Assembly (NCBI GenBank): GCA_052035915.1
Contig: JBPOHE010000176.1
Location: 1-13,171 of the forward strand
DNA: 13,171 nucleotides
From: JBPOHE01 sp052035915
GTDB taxonomy: Bacteria > Pseudomonadota > Gammaproteobacteria > Chromatiales > Chromatiaceae
Direction: 5' to 3'
The position numbers and the translations under genes are program-made. A model generated the notes under the pieces. It ran no database searches and was not told the DNA's origin. It was given only the letters and a program-made list of their open reading frames with translations. Position 1 is the stretch's first letter. Every line of letters starts with the position of its first letter. Positions 1-5,433 of the stretch are shown here, one piece after another.

Positions 1-3
1 TTC

Positions 4-95
4 GGTAAGATGATGGTAGGGCATCGTGAGGCTCCCGTAGGTTTCGGCTTGAGTAACCTCAATCCTACCCGATTCTTCACGGTGCCCTCCTTACC
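4..95. other. Long imperfect hairpin, function unknown
   Basis: Nested complementary arms fold this stretch into one long stem. GGTAAG (4-9) pairs with CTTACC (90-95). AGGGCATCGTGA (18-29) pairs with TCACGGTGCCCT (77-88), with a single G-U. GTAGG (37-41) pairs with CCTAC (64-68), and TTGAG (49-53) with CTCAA (58-62) around a four-base loop. Bulges on the two sides differ in length. No T-run follows on the + strand, only a run of seven C, so it is not a standard terminator. It lies just before an unrecognised coiled-coil gene. It could be a structured RNA, an element end or a regulatory hairpin; the sequence does not say which. Confidence 0.55.
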
Positions 96-116
96 CCCCC
101 ATGGTGCACTTGGAGG

Positions 117-1037
117 TTGAATCCGCCCAACCTAGAGGAGGTGTCACTCCAACTGAGCGAGGTAGACCGGAGAATCCGCAACCACGACAGCGAACTGCGT
201 AGCATCAACCCGAAGGCGGTTAATTTTGACGGTGACCGCTTCGAGCGGATACAAAGGCGGCTGAGCGACGCCGAGGCCGAACGCGCCGCCATCCAAGCCA
301 AGTATGAGGCCACCGTAAAGGCCATTGATGACCTACGCCGACGTAAGGATGAGCTGAAGATCAACGCCACATCGGACGTGGTGGCGTACCACGTCAAGGC
401 CATGGACAAATCCGAGTCCACGATTGCCGACCTGAACGGCCACCGCGCGGAGATCCTGGCCCGTATCGAGTCCCCACCACCGCCGACCGCCTTGACCGAG
501 CTGTTGACCCGGCGCGGAGACCTTACTGTCCGTCAACTGCTGGGCGAGCCGGTCGAGGCCGAGTTGTCCGAGGTGGAGGCCAAGATCCGGGAGGTGGAAG
601 CCATCTCCGCTCAACAGCGCGCCAAAGCCGATTCTGCCACCGCCGCCGACCGCCAGACCTTGGGCGGCATCGACCGCCTGTTAGCCAAGACCAACGAGGA
701 ACTGGACCGCCTGCAACGGGCCTATCCCATCCTCTTTGGGCACCGGCTCAATGCCGAGATCCGCGACGAGGCCGGGCGCTATGAGAAGGTCATCCGCCAA
801 GCCGCCGACCAGTTGCTACACATCACCGCCCTGGAGCGTCTACGCCAACGCTACGCCCCCGGGGTGCGCGCCCTGGTCAATCTGGATTTCCTCGCTCAAT
901 GCTGCTTCCCCATGCCGACCGCCACCCCCCCGGTACTGGATCGGTTGGCCCTCATCGGTCATTCAGGCGAAAAGCTTGATGCCGTGATCCAGAAGGAAAA
1001 AGACCACCTCGCCGACATCGGCATCAAGGTTTCCTGA
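117..1037 (+). CDS. Coiled-coil protein of unknown function
   Basis: This 306-codon frame has a clean coding look (GC-rich third positions, no stops) but I do not recognise the family. Residues about 5-115 and 140-205 are rich in Glu, Arg, Ala and Leu with heptad-like spacing, suggesting two long coiled coils separated by a proline-rich hinge (IESPPPP near residue 117). The C-terminal 90 residues look more globular. No signal peptide, membrane segment or catalytic motif is visible. The start is doubtful. The reading frame opens after a stop at 54-56, the first possible start is TTG at 117 with a GGAGG directly abutting it, and the next is GTG at 141 with GAGGAG directly abutting. Neither has normal spacing, so the 5' end may be damaged or the true start unusual. 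It is separated from the next gene by 160 bp containing hairpins, so it is probably its own transcription unit. Confidence 0.6.
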   Translation: MNPPNLEEVSLQLSEVDRRIRNHDSELRSINPKAVNFDGDRFERIQRRLSDAEAERAAIQAKYEATVKAIDDLRRRKDELKINATSDVVAYHVKAMDKSESTIADLNGHRAEILARIESPPPPTALTELLTRRGDLTVRQLLGEPVEAELSEVEAKIREVEAISAQQRAKADSATAADRQTLGGIDRLLAKTNEELDRLQRAYPILFGHRLNAEIRDEAGRYEKVIRQAADQLLHITALERLRQRYAPGVRALVNLDFLAQCCFPMPTATPPVLDRLALIGHSGEKLDAVIQKEKDHLADIGIKVS

Positions 1038-1046
1038 CTGGGCAAA

Positions 1047-1070
1047 GCCAACCCTATTCGGGGGGTTGGC
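1047..1070 (+). other. Short hairpin after the coiled-coil gene
   Basis: GCCAACCC (1047-1054) and GGGTTGGC (1063-1070) form a perfect 8-bp stem with an eight-base loop, beginning 9 bases after the stop codon. No T-run follows. It may stabilise the 3' end of the message or work together with the terminator-like hairpin just downstream. Confidence 0.4.
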
Positions 1071-1078
1071 CTGGCTAC

Positions 1079-1129
1079 GCCCAGGGAGCCACAGCCGTTT
1101 ATCCTCGCGGCTGCCCCAACTGGGCTTTT
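1079..1129 (+). terminator. Nested hairpin with T-run, probable intrinsic terminator
   Basis: An outer stem GCCCAG (1079-1084) with CTGGGC (1120-1125) encloses an inner stem CAGCCG (1092-1097) with CGGCTG (1108-1113). TTTT (1126-1129) follows directly. Its place after the coiled-coil gene and before the Mor-like gene fits an intrinsic terminator, although the internal loops are larger than usual. Confidence 0.5.
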
Positions 1130-1137
1130 ACCCACAC

Positions 1138-1174
1138 GTAACGACCCAGTAACCGCCCCCTACAGCGCGGTTAC
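1138..1174. promoter_or_regulatory. Operator-like dyad upstream of the Mor-like gene
   Basis: GTAACCGC (1149-1156) and GCGGTTAC (1167-1174) form a perfect 8-bp inverted repeat with a 10-base spacer. A third half-site, GTAAC at 1138-1142, precedes the left arm by exactly 11 bp, about one helical turn. The block ends 23 bp before the ATG of the Mor-like activator gene, a place where a regulator binding site is expected. That it is an operator is inference; an RNA hairpin is the alternative. Confidence 0.4.
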
Positions 1175-1197
1175 GGTCGAAGTTCGAGGTGATAGAC

Positions 1198-1572
1198 ATG
1201 GGGAAAGACGCCGAATTGGTCGACCTGATCGGTGCCGAGGCGTATCAGCGACTGCTCGAACACCACCGTGGTGAAGTCTTCTACATCCCGGTCACCTACC
1301 GCACCCGGCACAGATTGGCCGATTCCATCGGCGACGAAGCCTTCAAGACCCTGATCCAACGCTACGGCGGCACGGTCTTGGTGGTGCCCCTGGGCCAATC
1401 CGAGTTCGAGCGCCAAATCCAAGACCTCAAGACCGAGATGGGCCGCCGGATTCTGGAGCTGCACCGCGAGGGGGCGACGATCCAAGACATCATCAGACGC
1501 CTGCGCGTAGGAGAAAAGTTCATCCGCACCGCCCTCCGCAAGGCCAAGGTTCCCCCCGCCACCGACCCCTAG
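1198..1572 (+). CDS. Mor-family phage transcription activator
   Basis: This 124-residue protein resembles the Mor/C family, the DNA-binding proteins that switch on middle or late promoters of Mu-like phages. The core is present twice: residues 10-31 (LIGAEA.. to ..FYIP) and 43-64 (SIGDEA.. to ..LVVP) share the pattern IG-x-EA-x(n)-L-x(n)-G-x-V-x(n)-P. Residues about 80-113 then form a helix-turn-helix region (GATIQDIIRRLRVGEKFIRTALRK in outline). I chose ATG 1198 because GAGGTG lies six bases before it; a GTG nine bases upstream sits inside that ribosome site. The gene is followed by the gemA-like gene after 33 bp, so the two are probably co-transcribed. In phage Mu gemA comes before mor; here the order is reversed. 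The target promoter is not identifiable here. Family assignment is from motif pattern only. Confidence 0.65.
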   Translation: MGKDAELVDLIGAEAYQRLLEHHRGEVFYIPVTYRTRHRLADSIGDEAFKTLIQRYGGTVLVVPLGQSEFERQIQDLKTEMGRRILELHREGATIQDIIRRLRVGEKFIRTALRKAKVPPATDP

Positions 1573-1605
1573 ACAGCCACCACCGCCCCCAGAGAGGAGA
1601 CCCCT

Positions 1606-2007
1606 ATGGAAGAGACCACCCCCACCCGAAACCGCCGCCTAGCCCGCGTACACGCCGCCACCGGGGCCGTGGGCATCGAGGGCCAGAACTACCAAGCCTG
1701 GCTCAAACGCCGCACCGGCAAGACCTCCTGTGCGGATCTCGACGACAGCCAGTTGACCGATGTCACCGACAGCCTCAAGCCCACCACCGCGCAATGGCGA
1801 AGGGTCTTGGACCTCTGCGCTGAGCTGGGCCTATCCGGGTTCGAGGATGACCGCTTCCAAGCCTTCGTCAAACGCATCACCAAGGTAGAGGATTCCCGCC
1901 TGCTGTCCCGGCTGCAACTGCGCAAGCTGATCTATGCCCTGGGCCAATGGGTCAAGTGCCAACGTCAGAAGACCGCCGCCAAAGTGACCCAGATTCCCGC
2001 TGATTGA
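1606..2007 (+). CDS. GemA-like protein (Mu gp16, DUF1018)
   Basis: A 133-residue protein with the two hallmarks of the Mu GemA/gp16 family (DUF1018). The N-terminal half has the pattern R-x-(17)-NYQAWLKRRTGKTSCADL around residues 10-50. The C-terminal half runs from TTAQWRRVLDLCAELGL through FVKRITKV to a closing LRKLIYALGQW helix. Mu GemA is an early-region protein reported to affect host gene expression and DNA topology; its precise activity is not well settled. ATG 1606 has AGAGGAG six bases upstream. It lies 33 bp after the Mor-like gene and 13 bp before a small ORF. With no transposase or late genes here, it is probably a leftover or a co-opted part of a Mu-type early region. Confidence 0.75.
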   Translation: MEETTPTRNRRLARVHAATGAVGIEGQNYQAWLKRRTGKTSCADLDDSQLTDVTDSLKPTTAQWRRVLDLCAELGLSGFEDDRFQAFVKRITKVEDSRLLSRLQLRKLIYALGQWVKCQRQKTAAKVTQIPAD

Positions 2008-2020
2008 CAGAGGCCAGACC

Positions 2021-2227
2021 ATGCCATACGCTGCCATTACTACTTCAATGAACGGACGCCGCACCCGTCAGACCTGCGGTTTTTGTTTTCCTGTCCCCAA
2101 GACAGGCACGCCGATTTTCTGGCGGGACGATAGGGCGAAATACGACACCCGCGAGGGGAATACGCCCAGCCGTTTCATTGCGGTAGTTGAGTCCCGCCGC
2201 CCTCATCCCTTTGGCGGCAACTACTAA
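2021..2227 (+). CDS. Small ORF, possible Ash-like phage leader protein
   Basis: A 68-codon ORF with AGAGG seven bases before ATG 2021, lying 13 bp after gemA and 17 bp before the next gene, so it fits an operon position. The product is basic and short, with a CGFC motif (residues 19-22) and a tail near NTPSRFIAVV (residues 47-56). The general look recalls small Ash-type ORFs found in front of replication genes in P4-like satellites, but I cannot confirm homology. The same DNA carries several hairpins (see separate entry), so its main role could be as an RNA leader and not as a protein. Base composition is less GC-rich than in its neighbours. Confidence 0.35.
   Translation: MPYAAITTSMNGRRTRQTCGFCFPVPKTGTPIFWRDDRAKYDTREGNTPSRFIAVVESRRPHPFGGNY
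2090..2218 (+). other. Hairpin-rich stretch, possible structured RNA leader
   Basis: Three stems follow each other: CCTGTC (2090-2095) with GACAGG (2101-2106), loop CCCAA; CGCC (2109-2112) with GGCG (2121-2124); and GCCGCC (2196-2201) with GGCGGC (2213-2218). They precede the gene pair ending in a replication-type P-loop protein. In P4-like elements an untranslated regulatory RNA sits at this kind of position; that comparison is inference. Confidence 0.3.
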
Positions 2228-2244
2228 GCAATGAAGGCCATTTC

Positions 2245-2580
2245 ATGAACACGTCTCCCGACTTCGACCGCGACGCCATAGCCCGCGCTGTCTTCGATAC
2301 CGCGATTTGCCACCCCAACCGTGAACCGATCCATGTCTTTGAGGAGTGGCTGTCGATCATTGCCGGGCTGGGCGGTTATCTCGCCTGGTCTGCCGATAGC
2401 CACACCTACCGCGACACCCCGCCACCCGGCACCGATCTTGCCGCTATCGGCGCGGCTATTGAAAAGGCCGCTTTGATTGCCCGCGAGCTGGCGGAACACA
2501 TTGAAATCGCGAACAACCGGGAGTGGCTGAAGGCGTTCGAGCAAAAAGGCGCGCCTTCCAGCCGGAACGAGGAACGTTAG
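2245..2580 (+). CDS. Hypothetical protein, phage/plasmid-type operon
   Basis: A 111-residue acidic protein that I do not recognise. ATG 2245 has AAGG seven bases upstream. The sequence begins with a run of charged residues, then a largely helical middle (VFEEWLSIIAGLGGYLAW, about residues 31-48) and a second helix-rich segment (AIGAAIEKAALIARELAEHIEIANN, about 67-91 in outline), ending in a polar tail. No transmembrane segment or metal motif is evident. Its stop is 2 bp from the ATG of the DUF3987-like gene, whose ribosome site (GAGG at about 2569) lies inside this gene, so the two are likely translationally coupled. A small accessory protein of that ATPase is a reasonable guess from the spacing alone. 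Confidence 0.6.
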   Translation: MNTSPDFDRDAIARAVFDTAICHPNREPIHVFEEWLSIIAGLGGYLAWSADSHTYRDTPPPGTDLAAIGAAIEKAALIARELAEHIEIANNREWLKAFEQKGAPSSRNEER

Positions 2581-2582
2581 CC

Positions 2583-4062
2583 ATGGACCGCCTTGATGCC
2601 AACATGATCAAGGCGGCGCTCCCCGCTGCCGTGGCTGACAAGCTGGAATCGTTGCCCGATAAACCGGCCAAGCCCATGACCACGATCGAGAAATATGAGG
2701 CTCTCCAAGCCGAGGGGAGACGGGCTGAGGCGAAAGGGAGAAGCCGGGTTGTCTCTCTTGCCAAGTCGACGGGAACCGCCACCCAAGAGGACGAAATCGA
2801 GGTGAAGCCCTGGCCGATCCTCCCCGAGAATGCCCTGTTCGGCCTGGCTGGCGAAGTCGTCAAGCTCGCCACGCGGCACAGCGAAGCCGACCCCGCCGCC
2901 GTCCTACTGACCTTCCTCACCGCCTTTGGGGCCGCCGCCGGACGTTCGCGCTATCTTCGAGTCGGCGACGCCGTACACCATGCGCGGCTCTTTGTGGCCC
3001 TGGTGGGCAATTCGAGCCGAGCGCGTAAGGGCACCTCCGCCACCCCCGTTAAACGGCTGCTGCAAGCGGCTGAGGCGCACCTGCACGCCGGGCCGACCGC
3101 GGTTCCTGGTGGGCTGCCGCTCAAGATATCCGATGGTCCCTTGAGTTCAGGAGAGGGTATGGTTTGGCGCATTCGTGACCCATCCGGTGCCGACAAGGAC
3201 GGCCGTCCTACAGACCCGGGGGTGGAAGATAAGCGGCTGCTCATCATCGAAGGCGAATTCGGCGGGGCCTTGCGCATTGCCAAGCGGGACGGTTCAAGCC
3301 TCTCATCCACCCTGAGAAGCGCATGGGATGGTGGGACGATTGCCCCCCTGGTGTCTGGCCGCTCCAAGGCCGTAGTGAGCGCAAGCGATCCCCATTTCTG
3401 TCTCGTCGCCCATGTCACCCAGGCCGAATTGCGCGAGGTTCTTTCCGGCGTCGACCTATTCAATGGGGTGGCGGAATCGGTTTCTCTGGGGCTGTGTGCG
3501 ACGAGGACGGGAGATGCCATTCCCTGAGCCGATGCCGGAGCAGGACGTTGACGACATCGGACGCCAATTGGCCGAAGCCCTGCGGTTCGCCCACAACGAC
3601 GGAGAGGTGGGCTTGTCGCCAGAGGCGAGGCAGGCATGGGGACATGCGTATGGTCAGATCACCATCGACGAGCCCGGGGCCTTGGGGGCGGTGACTGCCA
3701 GAGTCGAGGCGCACGCGCTCAGGCTGGCCCTGACCTTGAGCCTTCTGGAGCGATCCCCACAGATCGAAAAGCGGCACTTGTGGCAGGCTATAGGGATACT
3801 GGACTACTGCCATGATTCCGCCGCCTATCTGTTCGGGGCCATGAGCGCGGACAAGACGAGTGAGCAGGTGTTCGGGATCATCCAGGGTGCAGGAACTACC
3901 GGCCTATCGCAAACCGGGATACGAATTGCCCTATCCGGGCACATCAAAGCGGAACGCCTAGTCATGATACTGGCCGAACTACAAACATCTGGACGGATCA
4001 CGCAGACGACCACCAAAACATCAGGGAGGCCAGTGATTATCTGGAGGGCGAAGCATGGATAG
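2583..4062 (+). pseudogene. DUF3987/YfjI-like P-loop protein, frameshifted
   Basis: Read through a one-base correction, this gives a protein of about 492 residues of the DUF3987 (YfjI) family, common beside primases and replication genes on prophages and islands. The first frame (2583-3527, 314 residues) has a Walker A-like GNSSRARKGTS at 142-152, a Walker B-like RLLIIEGEFGG at 218-228 and a sensor-like VAHVT at 276-280. After residue 297 the frame goes wrong. The other frame continues with NRFLWGCVRRGREMPF, the expected family sequence, and runs to 4062, ending in a winged-helix-like domain (about the last 60 residues). Removing one G of the pair 3473-3474 joins the halves exactly. Start ATG 2583 has GAGG ten bases upstream. 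The second half has no ribosome site of its own. It could be a true null mutation, a sequencing or assembly error, or, less likely, programmed frameshifting. The family's enzymatic role is not established; replication helicase or primase-associated ATPase is usual speculation. Confidence 0.75.
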
Positions 4063-4068
4063 ATCTTC

Positions 4069-4326
4069 TTGCAGGAAAAGCGGGAAAAGCGGGATAAGTC
4101 CTCGAAGCCATGCAGCAGTAAGGCCGGACGGATATACAAGCATGCAGGAAAAGTGCTGGAAAAGTGCTGGAAAAGTGCTGGAAAAGTACGACATGCCCAC
4201 TTAGCCATCAAGTCAAACACCCTTTTCCCGCTTTTCCCGCTTTTCCTGCAATGCGTCTACACAGGCGCAAACCCAAGCGCAGCAAGGCTTGGCGACCTTT
4301 TCCAGCTTTTCCCGCTTTTCCCGCAA
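4069..4326. repeat. GGAAAAG/CTTTTCC repeat array with 26-bp inverted repeat
   Basis: A perfect 26-bp inverted repeat occupies 4069-4094 and 4226-4251, each arm built of GGAAAAGC units (or the complement). Between the arms, 4147-4190 is a direct tandem of the 11-mer GGAAAAGTGCT: three exact copies and one degenerate. A third block, 4298-4324, repeats the CTTTTCC motif in the same orientation as the right arm, and its centre nearly complements the 11-mer tandem. The array starts 6 bp after the DUF3987-like gene. Direct iterons next to a replication-type gene resemble a plasmid or island origin; transcribed, the arms would form a large stem-loop. ORFs crossing the array in two frames are Lys/Arg- or Phe/Pro-rich artefacts of the repeats. 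Confidence 0.7.
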
Positions 4327-4387
4327 CTCATTGGATACCACAACGCCAGAAAGCCGAGCGGGTATTCCGTGGAACTGAGGTGGGGCC

Positions 4388-4660
4388 GTGGGCAGACTGC
4401 TTGACCTGGTGCTGAGCCTCGAAAAAAGCGCCCAACCGGATGGGGTTGGCGTCTACCGGGTTCTGGTGGCTGGGCCATACCCGAAGACCAGCGAATGGAT
4501 GCCGCTGATTGCTACTGGAGATATCGACGCCGCCACATCCGCCGCCATTGGCACCTTCGGGGCGGGAAGGGTGCTTGATGTTCTGGTTGCTGATTACGGC
4601 TTCATTCGAGAAAAAAACAGGAAGATCCGGGAAGATCCCGGAAGAAACGGGGAAGGATAA
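4388..4660 (+). CDS. Hypothetical small protein
   Basis: A 90-residue protein beginning at GTG 4388, chosen because GAGG (4377-4380) lies seven bases upstream. I do not recognise it. Residues 1-75 look like a compact alpha/beta domain (strands near GVYRVLVAGPY and VLDVLVADYGF) with an acidic middle. The last 15 residues are Lys/Arg/Gly-rich and encoded by a run of seven A followed by a 10-bp tandem repeat, so the natural C-terminus may have been replaced or extended by repeat expansion. It follows the GGAAAAG repeat array and is the last + strand gene before the gene-poor segment. Possibly a small accessory protein of the island. Confidence 0.45.
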   Translation: MGRLLDLVLSLEKSAQPDGVGVYRVLVAGPYPKTSEWMPLIATGDIDAATSAAIGTFGAGRVLDVLVADYGFIREKNRKIREDPGRNGEG

Positions 4661-4775
4661 ACGCCGCTGAGACGCAGAGAGATCCACCGAGATAACGCCG
4701 CGTGACGTTTTGGATGAGTTTGGCCATCCCGGCTTTGAATTCGTCATCCAAGACCTCGATGTGGACACCGGCCAT
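4602..4775 (-). pseudogene. Remnant of Mu-type virion morphogenesis gene (gpG-like)
   Basis: On the minus strand ATG 4775 has GAGG seven bases upstream and opens with MAGVHIEVLDDEFKAGMAKL, close to the usual N-terminus of phage virion morphogenesis proteins (Mu gpG / Phage_tail_S type), which are about 150 residues long and take part in head or tail assembly. The match ends after about 25 residues near 4701; the rest of the open frame to 4602 is unrelated filler rich in Phe and Leu. The break coincides with a short direct repeat (AACGCCGC at 4660-4667 and 4694-4701). It is oriented opposite to the other accessory genes, so it came from a separate piece of phage DNA or was flipped. Assignment rests on a short segment only. 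Confidence 0.4.
4620..4649 (+). repeat. Three tandem 10-bp repeats GGAAGATCCG
   Basis: Copies at 4620-4629 (GGAAGATCCG), 4630-4639 (GGAAGATCCC) and 4640-4649 (GGAAGAAACG, degenerate) sit inside the 3' end of the preceding gene. They echo the GGAAAAG motif of the array some 400 bp upstream and suggest the same purine-rich repeat expansion. Confidence 0.55.
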
Positions 4776-5231
4776 GGGGGTTACCTCATTATGACCGTAG
4801 GGTTGAGGAACGAACCCCAGCTTCTTGAAACTAAAAATCATCTATCATGTGAAGGCGGGCGCGACACGGTGACATTCTCCCGGCCGTAGCACGGCGTATC
4901 TCGCCGGAGCGCCATGCGGGGTTTCCGGCCAGCCGGAGGGGAGGCCCCGCCGCCCGCTCAGATCGTCTTCCCTCGCAGCCGTTCAATTCCTCTATCCCGC
5001 TTGGCGTCGTTGGCTGCTGTTCGCCTGCGATTGGTCCGGTTCAGCCTAGGGATGGGGCTTCGAGGTCCAACCCCAAGCCCATACCGGTTGTTGACCCCTG
5101 GGGTTTCATGACGTGGTCCCAGATCGACTTATCCACAGCCCGGGGGCGTCATTTCTCGCGAGCGTAGCATGGGCGTAGCAATGGGATTTATCCACAGCCT
5201 AACAGCCCGTCGTAAGCCTTTGATTTCTTTG
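4661..5231. other. Gene-poor segment between the accessory genes and tRNA-Thr
   Basis: Apart from the phage gene stub at its left end I see no convincing gene here; the open frames lack ribosome sites and family resemblance. It holds a GC-rich nested hairpin at 4916-4950 (GCGGGG with CCCCGC, enclosing TCCGG with CCGGA), a palindrome ACCCCTGGGGT near 5095-5105, two GCGTAGCA repeats (5162-5180) and two DnaA boxes (separate entry). It may include one boundary of an integrated element. Confidence 0.5.
5129..5196 (+). other. Pair of perfect DnaA boxes, possible origin-type site
   Basis: TTATCCACA, the consensus DnaA box, occurs at 5129-5137 and again at 5188-5196 in the same orientation, 59 bp apart; both extend to TTATCCACAGCC. 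Between them lies a direct repeat GCGTAGCA (about 5163-5170 and 5173-5180). No AT-rich unwinding region is evident, so this need not be an active origin. It may be an element replication site or a DnaA-titrating pair. Confidence 0.45.
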
Positions 5232-5304
5232 AGCCGATGCGCGGATTCGAACCGCGGACCTACTAATTACGAATCAGTTGCTCTACCGACTGAGCTACAT
5301 CGGC
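5232..5304 (-). tRNA. tRNA-Thr (anticodon CGT)
   Basis: The minus strand folds into a full cloverleaf of 73 bases: acceptor GCCGATG/CATCGGC, D arm GCTC/GAGC, anticodon stem ACTGA/TTAGT (one G-T) with loop TTCGTAA, and T arm CGCGG/CCGCG with loop TTCGAAT. The anticodon CGT reads ACG threonine codons. The discriminator base is T and CCA is not encoded. Its 3' end points at the accessory region, and tRNA 3' ends are common integration sites; no duplicated copy of this end is visible elsewhere in the window. Confidence 0.95.
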
Positions 5305-5314
5305 TAAAGAATTA

Positions 5315-5343
5315 ATTATAGGTAACCGCGCGGGGATGAACAA
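5315..5343 (-). promoter_or_regulatory. Sigma-70 promoter of tRNA-Thr
   Basis: On the minus strand TTGTTC (5338-5343) and a perfect TATAAT (5315-5320) are 17 bp apart. The start of transcription would fall about four bases before the mature tRNA 5' end, which is the usual arrangement. Confidence 0.65.
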
Positions 5344-5433
5344 TCTATTGCTTGCGGGCGCGACAGATTCCGTCAAGCCGAGCAGACCGTCGTGGAGGGT
5401 TCACCAATGATCAGAAAACCCGGATCATAGAAG

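Noticed and set aside
4..95. The left-edge hairpin as an integron attC site
   Set aside because: It lacks the GTTRRRY and RYYYAAC ends and no integrase is present.
4069..4404. Open frames of 111 and 83 codons across the GGAAAAG repeat array
   Set aside because: Their residues (Lys/Glu/Arg or Phe/Pro repeats) follow from the DNA repeats in both strands, and none has a ribosome site.
4914..5111. A 65-codon + strand open frame in the gene-poor segment
   Set aside because: No ribosome site, no family resemblance, and it runs through a hairpin of GC-rich DNA.
5407..5428. ATGATC/GATCAT inverted repeat just after bioA as its terminator
   Set aside because: The 6-bp AT-rich stem with a 10-base loop is weak and has no T-run on the minus strand.
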